A DNA stretch of 41,528 nucleotides from an uncultured Alphaproteobacteria bacterium (GTDB lineage: Bacteria > Pseudomonadota > Alphaproteobacteria > HIMB59): assembly GCA_902516235.1 (NCBI GenBank), contig CABXXO010000005.1, forward strand, positions 1-41,528, read 5' to 3'. The first letter of the stretch is position 1, and every line of letters starts with the position of its first letter. The notes beneath the pieces are model-generated. The model did no database searches. It saw nothing but the letters and a program-made list of their open reading frames with translations, and was not told where the DNA came from. Below, in pieces: positions 40,946 to 41,528 of the stretch. The translations under genes and the position numbers were made by a program.

Positions 40946-41528
40946 TCAGGCTGACTTTTCCATTAAAGGTTTATCTAATATTTCCTCAACACATTTTGCC
41001 ATCGTCACAGAATTTTTTGAAATTATGTCTGACATATAAAAATTTTCGATAGCTCTAAGGGGTTTACAATCCTCAAATGAAATGTCATCAACTATAGGTT
41101 CAGTAGAGTCTTCATGAATAATTTCTTGAAATTCAAATAATTTAGGATGTTTTTTGAATAACTCCTCTCTAAGTTCATCAAAAGTATTAGGCTCAAAATC
41201 AAAGGATAAATTTTGTGATAATTTTTTTAAAATAGCCCACTCCTCTTTTCCAGATCCAATAGGGTTATGACATTTTCTAGCTTCTTGTGGTCGACCCTCA
41301 ATATTAACGAATATTCCATTTTTTTCTGTAAAAAGTGGTGTGGGAAGAACTAAATCAGATTTCATAGCTCCTTCATCGCCATGATGCCCGAAATAAACTC
41401 TATAAGAACTATCAAATGAAGAGTCAGATATCTTTTCAGAACCAAAAGACAAAATTGTATCAAATTTTTGATTTAATAATTTTGTAAATGGTTCACAATG
41501 ATTTTTGGTTGTATTGCCAATTAAAAGC
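40946..41528 (-). CDS. nuoG: NADH-quinone oxidoreductase subunit G (partial, N-terminus beyond the right edge)
   Basis: [40 protein letters not shown]. The same frame stays open to 41528 ([29 protein letters not shown]), so the TTG at 41452 in the ORF track is not the real start. Confidence 0.92.
   Translation of the reverse strand, partial: LLIGNTTKNHCEPFTKLLNQKFDTILSFGSEKISDSSFDSSYRVYFGHHGDEGAMKSDLVLPTPLFTEKNGIFVNIEGRPQEARKCHNPIGSGKEEWAILKKLSQNLSFDFEPNTFDELREELFKKHPKLFEFQEIIHEDSTEPIVDDISFEDCKPLRAIENFYMSDIISKNSVTMAKCVEEILDKPLMEKSA

Noticed and set aside
41452-41452. TTG start of the 168-aa ORF as the true start of a small nuoG-like gene
   Set aside because: The same frame is open and protein-like to the window edge, so this is a truncated nuoG, not a short gene.
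1-41528. CRISPR arrays, transposons, integrases, phage genes, toxin-antitoxin or defence systems, tRNA/rRNA genes
   Set aside because: About 99.6% of the window is accounted for by recognisable housekeeping genes; I saw no repeat arrays, IS-like ORFs or RNA genes in the remaining gaps.

Overview
This window is a very compact, AT-rich alphaproteobacterial core-genome segment, resembling a streamlined marine lineage such as SAR11/AEGEAN-169-like groups (taxonomy is inference). Order: pyrG(partial)-secG-tpiA (minus), then ppiD-like-trpE-trpG-trpD-trpC-moaC-moeA-lexA-gltX-gltA (plus), then a 29-CDS minus-strand directon read from the right edge: nuoG(partial)-H-I-J-K-L-M-N-birA-coaX-rnj-DUF1467-proS-lolC-lolD-dnaE-[leader]-rpsB-tsf-pyrH-frr-uppS-cdsA-dxr-bamA-lpxD-fabZ-lpxA-lpxI-lpxB. 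By the ORF coordinates about 173 bp are intergenic (about 99.6% coding). I saw no tRNA, rRNA, mobile element, CRISPR array or defence island. The strongest non-ORF signal is a 113-bp gap upstream of rpsB. It encodes a 10-bp helix plus a 6-bp pairing that would form a pseudoknot over the rpsB Shine-Dalgarno, a probable autoregulatory leader RNA. Other points: rseP is absent between dxr and bamA, comEC is absent between lexA and gltX, UppS has many altered conserved motif residues, the PpiD-like protein appears to have a reduced parvulin domain, and lexA has no visible operator of its own. I found no convincing novel multi-gene system; the gene content is housekeeping.
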